A DNA stretch of 16,073 bases from JBIOJM01 sp044450785. Its GTDB lineage: Bacteria > Planctomycetota > Planctomycetia > Isosphaerales > Isosphaeraceae. The notes below the pieces were generated by a model, which was given only the letters and a program-made list of their open reading frames with translations, was not told the DNA's origin and ran no database searches. Below are positions 7,922 through 14,954 of the stretch, in pieces. Made by a program: the position numbers and the translations under genes. The stretch is from positions 1 through 16,073 of the forward strand of contig JBIOJM010000236.1 of assembly GCA_044450785.1 (NCBI GenBank), written 5' to 3'. Each line of letters opens with the position of its first letter. Within the stretch, counting starts at the first letter, position 1.

Positions 7922-8632
7922 ATGGCGACTCATGAATCGAGTAGCGATCCAGGTCTTGAGTGTGCCGTGCGGGTCGAGGATGTGGTGAAGACCTATGGTG
8001 GCCGGGACTCTCAGGTCCCGGCGCTGCGGGGAGTCTCGCTGGCGGTGCGCCGGGGAGAACGGGTTGCGCTGCTGGGCAAGTCGGGCTCGGGGAAGTCGAC
8101 CCTCTTGAACCTGATCGGCGGGCTCGATCGGCCCACTTCGGGACGCATCCAAGCGGGGGAACGGGACATCGCGCGGCTGGCGGCGGACGAGCTGGCGTCG
8201 TTTCGGTTGACGACGGTGGGGATGATTTTCCAGGCGTACAACTTGATCGGATCGCGTACGGCTTTGGAGAACGTCGAGCTGCCGATGATCTTCGCGGGCC
8301 GGCCCAAGGCGGATCGCCGCGCCGCCGCGCGGGCGGCGCTGGAGGCGGTCGGGCTGGGAGAACGGCTCGGCCATCGACCATCCGAGCTTTCCGGCGGCGA
8401 ACATCAGCGCGTCGCGATCGCCCGGGCATTGGTCAATCGCCCCGCGATCCTGCTGGCGGACGGGCCGACGGGCAACCTTGACTCGGCGACGGCCGCCGAG
8501 ATCATGGACCTGCTCCTCGCGCACCTCCGCGGCGCCGGAACCACAATGATCATGGTCACCCACGACGAGGAGCTCGCCCGGCAGGCCGCTCACCGAATCG
8601 TGCGCCTGAAGGATGGGCGGATCGTTTCATGA
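7922..8632 (+). CDS. MacB/LolD-type ABC transporter ATP-binding protein with altered Walker B
   Basis: This encodes a 236-residue cytoplasmic ATPase of the LolD/MacB/FtsE class, which powers FtsX-like permeases in mechanotransmission-type transport of lipoproteins, peptides or toxins. Visible motifs are Walker A GKSGSGKST (52-60), Q-loop Gln104 (FQAYNL), signature LSGGEHQRVAIARAL (156-170), Walker B ILLAD (176-180), D-loop GNLD (184-187) and H-loop His214 (VTHDEE). The expected ADEPTGNLD reads ADGPTGNLD, so the catalytic glutamate (position 181, codon GGG at 8462-8464) is glycine. All else is well conserved. The start is uncertain: ATG at 7922 gives a normal-length protein, ATG at 7901 adds 7 residues, and neither has a clear Shine-Dalgarno. 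The stop overlaps the permease ATG (ATGA), indicating translational coupling. Confidence 0.93.
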   Translation: MATHESSSDPGLECAVRVEDVVKTYGGRDSQVPALRGVSLAVRRGERVALLGKSGSGKSTLLNLIGGLDRPTSGRIQAGERDIARLAADELASFRLTTVGMIFQAYNLIGSRTALENVELPMIFAGRPKADRRAAARAALEAVGLGERLGHRPSELSGGEHQRVAIARALVNRPAILLADGPTGNLDSATAAEIMDLLLAHLRGAGTTMIMVTHDEELARQAAHRIVRLKDGRIVS

Positions 8633-10230
8633 CGACGGCGCCATACGACCGGGGAACGCTGAGCGGGGTTGACCTTCTGGGTCTTTCCTTCTCAGCCCTG
8701 CGGCAACAGAAGGTCCGCACAATCCTGACCATCGCCGGCGTGGTGATCGGCACGTTTGCCCTGGTCCTGAGCCTCTCGGTGGGCCGGGGGGTTGACCGGG
8801 CGATCTTGGCCCTGTTTCACGACGACGATCGCCTGCGCAAGATCTCCGTGAGCGAGAAATACGAAATGGCCGCCGAAGCGGTTCCCCCCGAAGAGCGCGA
8901 GCCCAAGGGCTCGATGAGCGACGCCAAGCGCCGGAGAATCAGCAAGGCACTTGTGCGGACCTGGGCTCGAAGCCACATGCGGAAGCCGCTATCGAGGCTG
9001 AATGCCCAGGGGGTCGAGCGACTGAGGGCACTCGACCACGTCGCGAAGGTCGAGCCAGTCGTGTTTGTGACTGGGAAAGCGAGTCTGGACGGCAAGGACC
9101 AGGAGGCGTTTGTCACCACGGATAATTCGGGAGGCGGCATCGTGCGAACCCGGCTGCTGGTAGGACGGCTGCTCACGTCCAAGGACGGCCAGGCGGCGAT
9201 CGTCCACGAGTATCTGCTCTATCGGTTGGGGCTGGCCGGCGACGCTGACGGCAACGCGGTGCTGGGACGAACGATCAGGCTGGAGTATCGCTCGAGCCCT
9301 CCGGAGAGGTTGGACCTGACGGTGATGATGGCTCGCCGGATCATGAATCTGGGCGAGAAAGAAACCCGGGCATTGGAGTCGGCCCTGAAGCGGATGGCGT
9401 CACTGGTCCGCTTTCTGCCGATCCCCCGCGACGAGCGAGACGTCCTCCGCAGGTTCTTCGACCCTGCCACGACCCCGTCGTCGTCGCCGTCGCCCAAGCC
9501 GTCCCGGACTTACTCCAGGGAGTTCACGATCGTCGGTGTGATTCGCGAACAGGCCGAGGGGGACGAGAAGCCCGGGCCGTTCGGGAACTGGAACGCGCAG
9601 GATGCTGACATCCTGCTTCCTATCGCCGCCGCCGAGGCGTTCTATGTCCTCGATCCCGAGCATGCCGAGTCGGGATTCGGCCAGGTCTTCGTCACGGTCG
9701 ATCGGGAGGACCACGTGAAGGAGGTCAGCGGCCGAATCTCCGCGATGGGGTACAACGAGTACTCGCTCGGCTCATTCACCGACACCGTCCGGCTGAACGT
9801 GCTCATGATCACGTTCGGCATGGCGTTCGTGGCGATCGTGGCCTTGTTCGTGGCCGCGGTGGGGATCACCAACACCATGATCATGAGCGTGCTGGAGCGG
9901 ACCCACGAGATCGGGGTCATGAAGGCCCTGGGGGCGAGGGACCGTCACATTCAGCTCGTCTTCCTGGTGGAAGGGGTCGTCATTGGCCTCGCCGGCAGCA
10001 GCCTGGGGCTAGGTCTGGGCTGGCTGGCGTCGTTCCCGGGCGACGCGATCGCCAAGTCGATCATGGAGCCGCAGACACAAGCGCGCGTGAGAGGGACGTT
10101 GTTTGTGTTCCCGACCTGGCTGGTGGTCGGGGTGCCGCTGCTGGTTTGCCTGATCACGACGCTGGCGGCCCTGTATCCTGCCTTCCGCGCGGCCCGGGTC
10201 GATCCGGTCACGTCGCTGCGGCATGAATAA
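8629..10230 (+). CDS. MacB/FtsX-like ABC transporter permease
   Basis: This is a 533-residue inner-membrane permease partnered with the ATPase just upstream; the genes overlap by 4 nt (ATGA). Its layout is that of MacB/LolC-type permeases: TM1 at about 31-51, a large periplasmic domain at about 55-385, then TM2 (391-418), TM3 (441-468) and TM4 (493-517). The cytoplasmic coupling loop ERTHEIGVMKALGA (423-436) and the C-terminal AARVDPVTSLRHE are typical. The periplasmic domain is somewhat larger than usual, with a charged insertion around 75-120 and a Ser/Pro linker near 281-293 (TTPSSSPSPKPS). No HlyD/MacA-type adaptor lies in the window, so substrate and direction of transport are unknown. 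A complete transporter would presumably be an A2B2 assembly of these two proteins. Confidence 0.92.
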   Translation: MTTAPYDRGTLSGVDLLGLSFSALRQQKVRTILTIAGVVIGTFALVLSLSVGRGVDRAILALFHDDDRLRKISVSEKYEMAAEAVPPEEREPKGSMSDAKRRRISKALVRTWARSHMRKPLSRLNAQGVERLRALDHVAKVEPVVFVTGKASLDGKDQEAFVTTDNSGGGIVRTRLLVGRLLTSKDGQAAIVHEYLLYRLGLAGDADGNAVLGRTIRLEYRSSPPERLDLTVMMARRIMNLGEKETRALESALKRMASLVRFLPIPRDERDVLRRFFDPATTPSSSPSPKPSRTYSREFTIVGVIREQAEGDEKPGPFGNWNAQDADILLPIAAAEAFYVLDPEHAESGFGQVFVTVDREDHVKEVSGRISAMGYNEYSLGSFTDTVRLNVLMITFGMAFVAIVALFVAAVGITNTMIMSVLERTHEIGVMKALGARDRHIQLVFLVEGVVIGLAGSSLGLGLGWLASFPGDAIAKSIMEPQTQARVRGTLFVFPTWLVVGVPLLVCLITTLAALYPAFRAARVDPVTSLRHE

Positions 10231-10424
10231 GTGCCGGTGATCCACTTCCCAACTGGGTGCCAAAGTCGGTGTGAACGCTCACGTCCCAAACGGCCTTCAC
10301 CGGTCAAAAGTGCACAAACGGCCGCTCATACTCGTTCAAAATCGCCCGTGTCGATGGTCCGTCTTCTTGCCGTAAATGATTTGGGACCCCATATCTCCGT
10401 CGAATGGGTTTTCGCAATCCGGTT

Positions 10425-10865
10425 TCAAGTGTGCGAAGTTTGATTTCGAACACGGAGCTCCTCCTCGACCTCGGTCATGCGCACATCGAGGACCGAGAAC
10501 TCGGATCCTTTCATCATGTCGGACAGGACGGCTCGCAGCGCCCGCAGCTTGACCGCGTCGGATTCGGCATTCGCGCCCAAGGCGACGATCTGATCGACCG
10601 CCCAGGTAGCATGATTGGCCATCCGGCCGACGGCTCGGTTGAGGGCGCGGCGGCGAGTGGCCTTGGCGGTGGCCCGGACCTTGGGATCGGCGGCCCACCG
10701 GTAGGCCGTCTGTTTGGGTACGTGGTTTCCTCGCGCCCAGGCGGCGACGGTCACGCCCTGCGCCATCGCGACGGCGAGCGGGGTTCTCCTTTTCTGCGGG
10801 AGTTGATCGTTTCGGGGGAGTTCTTCGGTCATGGCAGAGATTGGCGCGCGATGGCTGAATTCCAC
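10425..10865 (-). CDS. Small helix-turn-helix protein (planctomycete hypothetical family)
   Basis: This encodes a 146-residue basic protein. A basic N-terminus (PQKRRTPLAVAMAQG) is followed by a helix-turn-helix-like segment, VTVAAWARGNHVPKQTAYRW, resembling the DNA-binding part of phage terminase small subunits and homeodomain-like transposase N-termini. Next come a long Arg/Ala helix (RRRALNRAVGRMANHATWAVDQIV) and a helical region with SDAVKLRALRAVLSDMM. The C-terminal MTEVEEELRVRN looks like a short coiled coil. The role is unknown; a DNA-binding regulator or relic of a mobile element would both fit. GTG at 10865 is chosen because AAGGAG (10871-10876) lies 5 nt upstream. ATG at 10832 lacks a ribosome binding site but is where the conserved part seems to begin. 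No partner gene is adjacent. Confidence 0.75.
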   Translation of the reverse strand: MEFSHRAPISAMTEELPRNDQLPQKRRTPLAVAMAQGVTVAAWARGNHVPKQTAYRWAADPKVRATAKATRRRALNRAVGRMANHATWAVDQIVALGANAESDAVKLRALRAVLSDMMKGSEFSVLDVRMTEVEEELRVRNQTSHT

Positions 10866-10870
10866 CGCGG

Positions 10871-10876
10871 CTCCTT
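10871..10876 (-). promoter_or_regulatory. Ribosome binding site supporting a GTG start
   Basis: On the minus strand AAGGAG lies 5 nt upstream of GTG at 10865. It favours this start of the helix-turn-helix protein over the ATG at 10832, which has no such site. Confidence 0.5.
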
Positions 10877-11338
10877 TTCGCCCCACTCGCGGTTCTCAGC
10901 CGGGGGCCCAGGCTGGCCGGCGCGCCCTCAAGGGCAAAGAAATGTCAGAAGTGGCTCTTGGCTCTTGGTGAAGAGGATACGCTCGCGTGGAGCGTGGAGG
11001 GATGAGCGGACCGGAACCCGCCAAAAACCGGTTACCGGATCTGATTCCCTGGATTGCCTGTTTTCACTACTTATAATATGCGGCGTTTGGAAGAATTGAG
11101 GCATGCAACTTTTACAAGATCCCCAATTTGGTGAGATAGCGTTCGATCCTGAAACGACAAGAGAATCTCGGGCATTTCTCCTTTGGAACCATGATTCAGA
11201 CCGTTCCGGGACCTTCCGGCTTGGGTTCGGAAAGCAAGTTCAAAACTACCGCCGTGGGGGTTGACTTGAACGCGTTCGACGACGACGATTCGATGCGTGT
11301 CCCGCCCAATAGTGGTCTTTTGTTCCACAGATTCTTCA
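10877..11338. other. Non-coding region before the mutS fragment
   Basis: This stretch of about 460 bases separates the divergent helix-turn-helix gene and the mutS fragment. It turns AT-richer after about 11040. A TATAAT is present at 11072-11077, but no good -35 box sits at the right distance. The only plausible coding sequence is a 53-codon frame at 11103-11264, listed separately. Nothing else is recognisable. Confidence 0.5.
11103..11264 (+). CDS. Possible 53-residue hypothetical protein
   Basis: An ATG frame of 53 codons begins MQLLQDPQFGEIAFDPETTR and ends at TGA. The PQFGEI...FLLW pattern faintly resembles the start of small immunity-type or DUF2004/DUF6985-like proteins, which would make it the N-terminal remnant of a longer gene. 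A TATAAT-like box lies 26 nt upstream, and GGAAG at 11089-11093 could act as a ribosome binding site 9 nt before the ATG. The opposite strand is also open, so coding status is doubtful. Confidence 0.2.
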   Translation: MQLLQDPQFGEIAFDPETTRESRAFLLWNHDSDRSGTFRLGFGKQVQNYRRGG

Positions 11339-11787
11339 ATGACTGATACGACGACGCCGACGCCGATGATGCAGCAGTATCGCGAGCTCAAGGCTCGCGA
11401 TCCCGAAGCGCTCTTGCTCTTTCGGATGGGAGGCTTCTACGAGTTCTTCGGCGACGACGCGGAACGGGCCGCCGCGCTGCTCGGCCTGACATTGACCTCG
11501 AGGGACAAGGGGCCCGATTCCTTGCCCATGGCGGGATTTCCCCACCCGGCGCTCGAATCCTACCTGGCCAAGATCGTGCAGGCCGGCTTGAGAGCGGCGG
11601 TTTGCGAGCAAGTGGAAGACTCGAAGCTGGCCAAGGGACTGGTACGTCGCGACGTGGTACGTATCGGAACCCGGGCACTTTGACCGACGACGAGATGCTC
11701 GATCCCAAGACGGCCAACTATCTGGCGTCGATCGTCGAAGCAGGCGGGAAGATCGGCTTAGCCTCAATACCGTTGAATTAGTGATAA
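11339..11787 (+). pseudogene. mutS: N-terminal mutS fragment, frameshifted and truncated
   Basis: The first 115 codons encode the MutS mismatch-recognition domain, including the Phe-X-Glu mismatch-binding motif in RMGGFYEFFGDDAE and then LGLTLTSRDKG...MAGFPHPALESYLAKIV. After RDVVRIGTRAL the frame stops at TGA 11681-11683. Expected MutS sequence resumes in another frame from about 11670 (PGTLTDDEMLD, NYLASIVEAGGKIGLA), which indicates a single-base loss in the GGAACCCGGGC stretch near 11665-11675. MutS similarity then ends near 11763 and the frame runs into TAG-TGA-TAA (11779-11787). Only about 140 of the usual 850-900 residues remain; the clamp, ATPase and dimerisation domains are gone. It cannot be a working repair protein, and an intact mutS is presumably elsewhere in the genome. 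Confidence 0.85.
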
Positions 11788-11815
11788 ATCGAAGGCAGCA
11801 AAGGCTTTGACTTCT

Positions 11816-11841
11816 CGTTCCCACGCTCCGCGGGACGCGGA
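11816..11841. repeat. GC-rich hairpin at the mutS/WD40 junction
   Basis: The stretch starts CGTTCCCACGCTCCGCG and contains the perfect inverted repeat TCCGCG (11827-11832) / CGCGGA (11836-11841) with a GGA loop. The left half resembles the short palindromic intergenic repeat CGTTCCCACGCTCCGCGTGG known from many genomes, with a degenerate right arm; that resemblance is from memory. It lies between the mutS fragment and the WD40 remnant and may mark the rearrangement point. Confidence 0.35.
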
Positions 11842-12249
11842 AAGGTTGTTCGCACCTGGTCCAAGCCCGTCGCGCCCTGGGGTGGAGACACGCGGGCTGC
11901 TCTGGACCCTGCCGGCACGTTGCTGGCCTCCGGCTGCTTCCTGGGGCCGGTGCGGCTCTGGGAGGTGGCCGGCGGCTAGGAGCTCGCCCAACTGAAAGGG
12001 CATGAGAAGTGCTCCATCGACGCGGCTTTTCATCCCGAGGGCAGCCTGCTCGCGACCGCCGGGGAAGACGGGACCGTCCGTCTGTGGGACGTCGCCACAC
12101 GAGCCCCCCTCGCCGTCCTGCGCGGGCACACCGACAGCGTCCACCGTGTTGCCTTCAGCCCCGACGGGAAGCTGCTGGCCTCGAGCTCCAACGACAAGAC
12201 CATTCGCTTCTGGGGCGCCCGGACGGGCCAACCCCGTTCGGTCATCCCG
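11842..12249 (+). pseudogene. 5' part of a WD40 gene, truncated and broken by an amber codon
   Basis: In the frame of the downstream CDS, this DNA encodes WD40 blades. The first ends LDPAGTLLASG...VRLWEVAGG and is followed by TAG (11977-11979), exactly where a lysine or arginine codon would be expected. Reading resumes immediately with ELAQLKGHEK, then SLLATAGEDGTVRLWDVATR and VAFSPDGKLLASSSNDKTIRFW. One base change (AAG or CAG to TAG) explains the stop. No in-frame ATG, GTG or TTG occurs between the stop and 12250. Upstream, homology fades near 11842, next to the hairpin and the end of the mutS fragment, so earlier blades and the true start are missing. Confidence 0.75.
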
Positions 12250-13515
12250 GTGGGGAGCGTGGTTTACGGCCTTGCGTTCAGCCCGGACGGCACGCGGCTG
12301 GCCGCCGGCTGCCGCGACAACACCGTCCGCCTTTTCGACGTCGTCACGCGCCAGGAGGTCGCCAATCTGCGCGGCCATACCGACTACGTGCACGCCGTCG
12401 CCTGGAGCCCGGATGGCACCCGGCTCGTCTCGGGCTCCGGAGATTCCACGGTGCGCGTCTGGGACGCCCTTCCGCCGGCCGTGCGCGCCCGGCCGCCGGA
12501 TGCTTACATCCCGCCCCGGGCGTATGTCGCGTACCGCGCGGGCGCCCCGCTTCGTATCGACGGCCGGCTCGACGAGCCGGCCTGGCAGGCGGTGCCGTGG
12601 ACCGAGGACTTCGCCGATATCGAAGGCGACCGCCGGCTGCCGCCGCGCTTCCGCACGCGCGGCAAAATGCTCTGGGATGACCGTCACTTCTACATCGGTG
12701 TCGAGCTCGAAGAGCCGCACGTCCAGGCCACGTACACAGAGCACGACTCGTACATCTTCCACGAAGACAACGACTTCGAGGTCTTTCTCAACCCGGACCG
12801 CAACAACCACAACTACGCCGAGCTGGAGATGAACGCCCTCAACACGACCTGGGACCTGCGACTGCGGAAACCTTACCGTGACGGCGGCACGGCGGAGGAT
12901 CATTGGGAGATCCCCGGCCTCAAGACGGCAGTCCAATTAAAAGGCACGATCAACAACCCGCGCGACGTGGACGAAGGCTGGACCATCGAGATCGCGATCC
13001 CGTGGGAATTGGTGTCCGCGCTGAACGACAACGACCAATCGAGAGGGATGCCGCGCGACGGCGACCAGTGGCGCGTCAATTTCTCACGCGTCCAGTGGCG
13101 CTTCGATATCGTGGATGGCCGCTATGTCCGCCGCACGGACCGCCGTGAGGACAACTGGGTCTGGTCGCCGCAAGGGGTCGTGAACATGCACCAGCCCGAG
13201 ACCTGGGGCTACGTGCAATTCTCGACCGCGGCGCCGGGCCACGCGACCTTCCAGCCCGACCCAGCGGAACCAGCCAAACACCTGCTCCACCGCATCTACC
13301 ACGCCCAGCGCTCGTTCCAGAAGGAGCACCGGCGCTACGCTTTGACCCTGGCCGAGCTGGGGCTCGCGGACATCGGCCAGGGCAGTCTGGCGACCCCGCC
13401 GCGGATCGAGGCGGCAGCAGGTCGTTTTCAGGCGAGCGTGGACGTCCGGCTCCCCGACCGCAAAGAGCAGTGCTGGTGTATCCGCGAAGACTCGCGCGTG
13501 TGGCTCGATCGCTGA
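12250..13515 (+). CDS. Surviving C-terminal part of a WD40-CBM9-like protein
   Basis: This is a 421-codon open frame from GTG. Residues 1-75 are two WD40 blades (LAFSPDGTRLAAG...VRLFD; VAWSPDGTRLVSG...VRVWD). Residues about 95-327 match carbohydrate-binding module family 9-like domains: LRIDGRLDEPAWQ (101-113), FYIGVELEEPH (147-157), NDFEVFLNPD (174-183), MNALNTTWDL (194-203) and a closing VNMHQPETWGYVQF (311-324). A helical tail with HRIYHAQRSFQKEHRRYALT follows. CBM9-like domains of this kind are frequent in planctomycete surface and glycan-degradation proteins. The GTG has no evident ribosome binding site and sits inside the propeller, so this is probably the intact end of a pseudogene rather than a designed short protein. 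Counting the broken upstream part, about five blades remain of a normal seven. Confidence 0.7.
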   Translation: MGSVVYGLAFSPDGTRLAAGCRDNTVRLFDVVTRQEVANLRGHTDYVHAVAWSPDGTRLVSGSGDSTVRVWDALPPAVRARPPDAYIPPRAYVAYRAGAPLRIDGRLDEPAWQAVPWTEDFADIEGDRRLPPRFRTRGKMLWDDRHFYIGVELEEPHVQATYTEHDSYIFHEDNDFEVFLNPDRNNHNYAELEMNALNTTWDLRLRKPYRDGGTAEDHWEIPGLKTAVQLKGTINNPRDVDEGWTIEIAIPWELVSALNDNDQSRGMPRDGDQWRVNFSRVQWRFDIVDGRYVRRTDRREDNWVWSPQGVVNMHQPETWGYVQFSTAAPGHATFQPDPAEPAKHLLHRIYHAQRSFQKEHRRYALTLAELGLADIGQGSLATPPRIEAAAGRFQASVDVRLPDRKEQCWCIREDSRVWLDR

Positions 13516-13745
13516 GCGGCGGGAAGCGTCCCAGGATACTTACCATGAGCAGCCGCGAGATTGCCGGGTGAATGACTTGCCCTTGGCCATCAACCGCTCC
13601 GCTCAGGATGCCCCGACGTGGGCATCAGGCGGTCAGATGATCTTGGAATCGCCTGGCCATCGGCTCTAGAGGGCGACGACGGAGGAGTCTCCGTTTCTTC
13701 TCTTCCCGCTTCGCGGAAACCCACGCGTCGATGACTTCCCAGGTC

Positions 13746-13762
13746 GGTAGCAAAATGCTACC
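13746..13762. promoter_or_regulatory. Inverted-repeat operator candidate of the toxin-antitoxin operon
   Basis: GGTAGC (13746-13751) and GCTACC (13757-13762) are perfect reverse complements around AAAAT, ending 8 nt before the antitoxin ATG at 13771. Palindromes in this position are typical autoregulatory operators bound by ribbon-helix-helix antitoxins, so binding by the ParD-like protein is inferred. The site could also fold as a small hairpin over the translation start. Confidence 0.55.
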
Positions 13763-13770
13763 ATGGCGGT

Positions 13771-14145
13771 ATGAGCCAACCCGTCAAGATATCCGACGAA
13801 CTCATTCTCGATGCCCGACTGACCGCAGAGATCGCAGAGCGCTCGATTGCTGGTCAGATCGAGTTCTGGGCGCAACTCGGCCGCGCGATCGAACCATTGC
13901 TCGAAGGCTCGCGAGCACTCGCCCTACGGCGGGCCGGCGCGGTCGTGCCGATCTCCGAGTGTCTGGCCTCGGTTGATTCGGCTGCGGGACGCCGGCGTGT
14001 CGTGGAACACCTGGAGTCGGGGCCGTTTCCCCACTATCAGCCGGTTCCGGGCTCGGCGGGGCAGGTGGTCCGGGTCGATGTCGATGGCACGCGAACCCTG
14101 GGGCGATTCGTCGGTCGGGAATTCCAGGCGGTCCCATGCCCCTGA
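13771..14145 (+). CDS. ParD-like antitoxin of a type II toxin-antitoxin pair
   Basis: This encodes a 124-residue cytoplasmic protein. Residues 5-41 (VKISDELILDARLTAEIAER, then SIAGQIEFWAQLGRAIE) match the ParD_like antitoxin family, a ribbon-helix-helix DNA-binding domain: a short strand, then two helices with the conserved RSIAGQIE(F/Y)WA turn. The C-terminal half is longer than the bare domain. It includes a basic stretch ALALRRAG and a strand-rich end (VVRVDVDGTRTLGRFVGREF) that could contact the toxin. ATG at 13771 is preceded by a weak GGCGG and an inverted repeat likely used for autorepression. The last 10 nt overlap the toxin start, indicating coupled translation with antitoxin made first. 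The family call is strong; pairing with the toxin is inferred from the overlap. Confidence 0.85.
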   Translation: MSQPVKISDELILDARLTAEIAERSIAGQIEFWAQLGRAIEPLLEGSRALALRRAGAVVPISECLASVDSAAGRRRVVEHLESGPFPHYQPVPGSAGQVVRVDVDGTRTLGRFVGREFQAVPCP

Positions 14146-14726
14146 TGGAGTTCGCCGAGTTTGATCGGCGGCCGATCCTGGTGGCGATTGCCGGTCCGAA
14201 TGGAGCCGGGAAGACCACATTCTTCCACGCGCACTTGGCCTCGGCCGGGCTGCGATTCGTAAACGCCGATGTGCTGGCCGCCGAATTTGCAGTCGAACCG
14301 TACGGCGCGGCTCGTCTGGCAGATGCCTTGAAACAGGCGCTGGTCGGACGTGGGGAGAGTTTCGTCTTTGAGACGGTTTTCTCCGATCCGGTGGGCGACA
14401 AGGTCGCGTTTCTGGCAGAAGCCGCTCGGTGCGGCTACGTCGTTGTGTTGTGTTACATCGGCCTCTCCGGCCCCGGTCAGGCGGCAGAGCGTGTGGCGAT
14501 GCGCGTTTCGCAGGGCGGTCATGATGTTCCGGATGAAAAGCTACGGTCGAGGTTTCCTCGAACGCTGGCCAATCTCCAGGCCGCCATCGCGCGGTTACCC
14601 CATGTCCTGATTTACGACAACAGCGATCTGAATGTCCCTGACCGTCAGGTGGCCGTTTTCGATCATGGGCAACTGCGTCATCTCCAGGAACCCGTCCCGG
14701 AGTGGCTTCGACCTGTCCTCCCCTGA
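14136..14726 (+). CDS. Zeta-toxin-like P-loop kinase/ATPase
   Basis: This encodes a 196-residue protein of the zeta-toxin / COG4185 P-loop family. Zeta toxins phosphorylate UDP-N-acetylglucosamine and so block peptidoglycan synthesis; whether this branch uses the same substrate is unknown. Visible features are Walker A GPNGAGKTT (20-28), FVNADVLA with Asp45 at the catalytic-aspartate position, SFVFETVFSD (75-84) and the highly characteristic RVSQGGHDVPDEKLRSRFPR (123-142), whose arginines probably bind phosphate. The length is normal for the chromosomal short form and no damage is visible. ATG at 14136 overlaps the antitoxin stop; a second ATG at 14145 overlaps it as TGATG and is equally possible. 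The partner is a ParD-like rather than an epsilon-type antitoxin. Confidence 0.87.
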   Translation: MPLMEFAEFDRRPILVAIAGPNGAGKTTFFHAHLASAGLRFVNADVLAAEFAVEPYGAARLADALKQALVGRGESFVFETVFSDPVGDKVAFLAEAARCGYVVVLCYIGLSGPGQAAERVAMRVSQGGHDVPDEKLRSRFPRTLANLQAAIARLPHVLIYDNSDLNVPDRQVAVFDHGQLRHLQEPVPEWLRPVLP

Positions 14727-14954
14727 GGGGTCAAGTTAGGGGGTCCAGCCAGGTGTATTGGTTCAGCGTGAATGGGACAAACGGCTTTGCTCGTTAAGGT
14801 AGTCGGATCAAACAAAAATGGTGAATGGATTTATCGCTTTGGGGCCAATCCCGGATCGGCCGTGGGGCGGCTTCCTGCCGCCCTCTCCGGTCTTGGCCCT
14901 GGGTCGGCGCTCAGGTCGAGTCCCCGCGTTGCCCTATCCTCCGCCCAGGCCTTC
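14727..14954. other. Non-coding stretch between toxin and transposase genes
   Basis: These 228 bases lie between the toxin stop and the convergent transposase stop. They begin with a weak CCCC-TGA-GGGG stem overlapping the toxin stop, then an AT-richer part around 14770-14830. The end of the insertion sequence should lie here, but no matching terminal inverted repeat or target duplication could be identified because the other end is missing. Confidence 0.4.

Noticed and set aside
11977..11979. Amber codon read as pyrrolysine or programmed read-through
   Set aside because: No pyrrolysine genes are visible, and the gene is also 5'-truncated next to another dead fragment, so ordinary decay is simpler.
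14715..14740. Intrinsic terminator after the toxin gene
   Set aside because: The CCCC-TGA-GGGG stem is only 4 bp, overlaps the stop codon and is not followed by a T-rich tract.
14727..14954. Terminal inverted repeat of the insertion sequence
   Set aside because: No segment here matches the junction sequence near 15766-15776 in inverted orientation, so the IS ends cannot be defined from this window.
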